From Planctomycetaceae bacterium (lineage in GTDB: Bacteria; Planctomycetota; Planctomycetia; Planctomycetales; Planctomycetaceae), in the NCBI GenBank assembly GCA_029259845.1, contig JAJDEI010000095.1, positions 42,520 through 106,519 of the forward strand: a DNA stretch of 64,000 bases, written 5' to 3'. Position 1 is the stretch's first letter. The number at the start of each line of letters is the position of its first letter. The translations under genes and the position numbers were made by a program. Positions 63,890 to 64,000 of the stretch are shown here, in pieces. The notes under the pieces were generated by a model. That model was not told the origin of the DNA, did not search any database, and saw only the letters and a program-made list of their open reading frames with translations.

Positions 63890-64000
63890 TCAAGTGTGAT
63901 TCATGGTGGTTTGGGGGGAGTGTGATTGGAACTGGGATGCCCATTCTTCGACGCGAGCGTTCGGCGCAAGGCCGTCGCCCAGGGGGGTGTTTCGAAAGAG
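63890..64000 (-). CDS. C-terminal end of a protein entering from the right edge
   Basis: On the minus strand an open frame runs from the window edge to a TGA at 63892-63890, giving 36 residues that include NTPLGDGLAPNARVEEWASQ and end in TTMNHT. The composition looks protein-like, but no family can be named from so short a piece. Confidence 0.4.
   Translation of the reverse strand, partial: LFRNTPLGDGLAPNARVEEWASQFQSHSPQTTMNHT

Noticed and set aside
1..64000. CRISPR array, integrated phage or insertion sequence with transposase
   Set aside because: No regularly spaced direct repeats with spacers, and no integrase, transposase or phage structural genes, were recognised.
1..64000. tRNA or rRNA genes
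   Set aside because: No rRNA-like sequence or clear cloverleaf was noticed while reading; a dedicated scan was not possible, so a tRNA could be missed.

Overview
The window is GC-rich and almost certainly from a planctomycete. Lineage-typical genes include a DUF1559 pseudopilin-like protein, a DUF1501 Tat protein, a DUF1570 protease, a GYF-domain membrane protein, a BlaI/M56 pair, three sulfatases and many dispersed palindromic repeats. No rRNA, tRNA, phage, transposase or CRISPR array was recognised.

Layout. 0-6 kb: the end of an unknown gene, two sulfatases, an MFS transporter and murB. 6-8.5 kb (minus): blaI-like repressor, M56 peptidase, DUF1559 and a small HTH gene in one tight operon. 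8.7-17.4 kb: a GT2-ArnT fusion, an anti-sigma-like protein, Hsp20, a GYF protein, a DUF2071 protein and a DUF1570 protease. 17.6-24.8 kb (minus): a molybdopterin oxidoreductase of the arsenite oxidase/iodate reductase family, its Rieske subunit, two di-haem peroxidases and a cupredoxin-like lipoprotein. The peroxidase pair points to iodate reductase (idrABP1P2) more than to arsenite oxidase. 25.3-28.5 kb: a DUF5009 membrane protein and a third sulfatase. 29-34.7 kb: TetR regulator, membrane fusion protein and RND pump. 34.9-38.4 kb (minus): sulfite reductase, ABC ATPase and glycosyltransferase. 38.8-41.3 kb: a cysteine-rich Tat lipoprotein followed by DUF692 (MNIO) and DUF2063 genes, a bufferin-like RiPP locus. 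42-47 kb: hydrolase, AlkA-type glycosylase, zinc peptidase, cupin and DUF1501. 47.6-50.9 kb: argB-argD-argF. 51-55.7 kb: a small gene, a frameshifted retropepsin-like gene, rph, a secreted protein, thiS-thiG and a DJ-1/PfpI protein. 55.8-61.5 kb (minus): a Mn/Zn-type ABC transporter whose two permeases both carry a DtxR/MntR-like domain. 61.6-64 kb: a 58-residue gene, obg and the end of another gene.

Two systems stand out: the idr/aio respiratory cluster and the MNIO/RiPP locus. A third theme is the density of palindromic repeat families. They sit between genes, at gene ends and, in the membrane fusion protein gene, inside the reading frame. Most stretches longer than 300 bases without a gene consist largely of such repeats.
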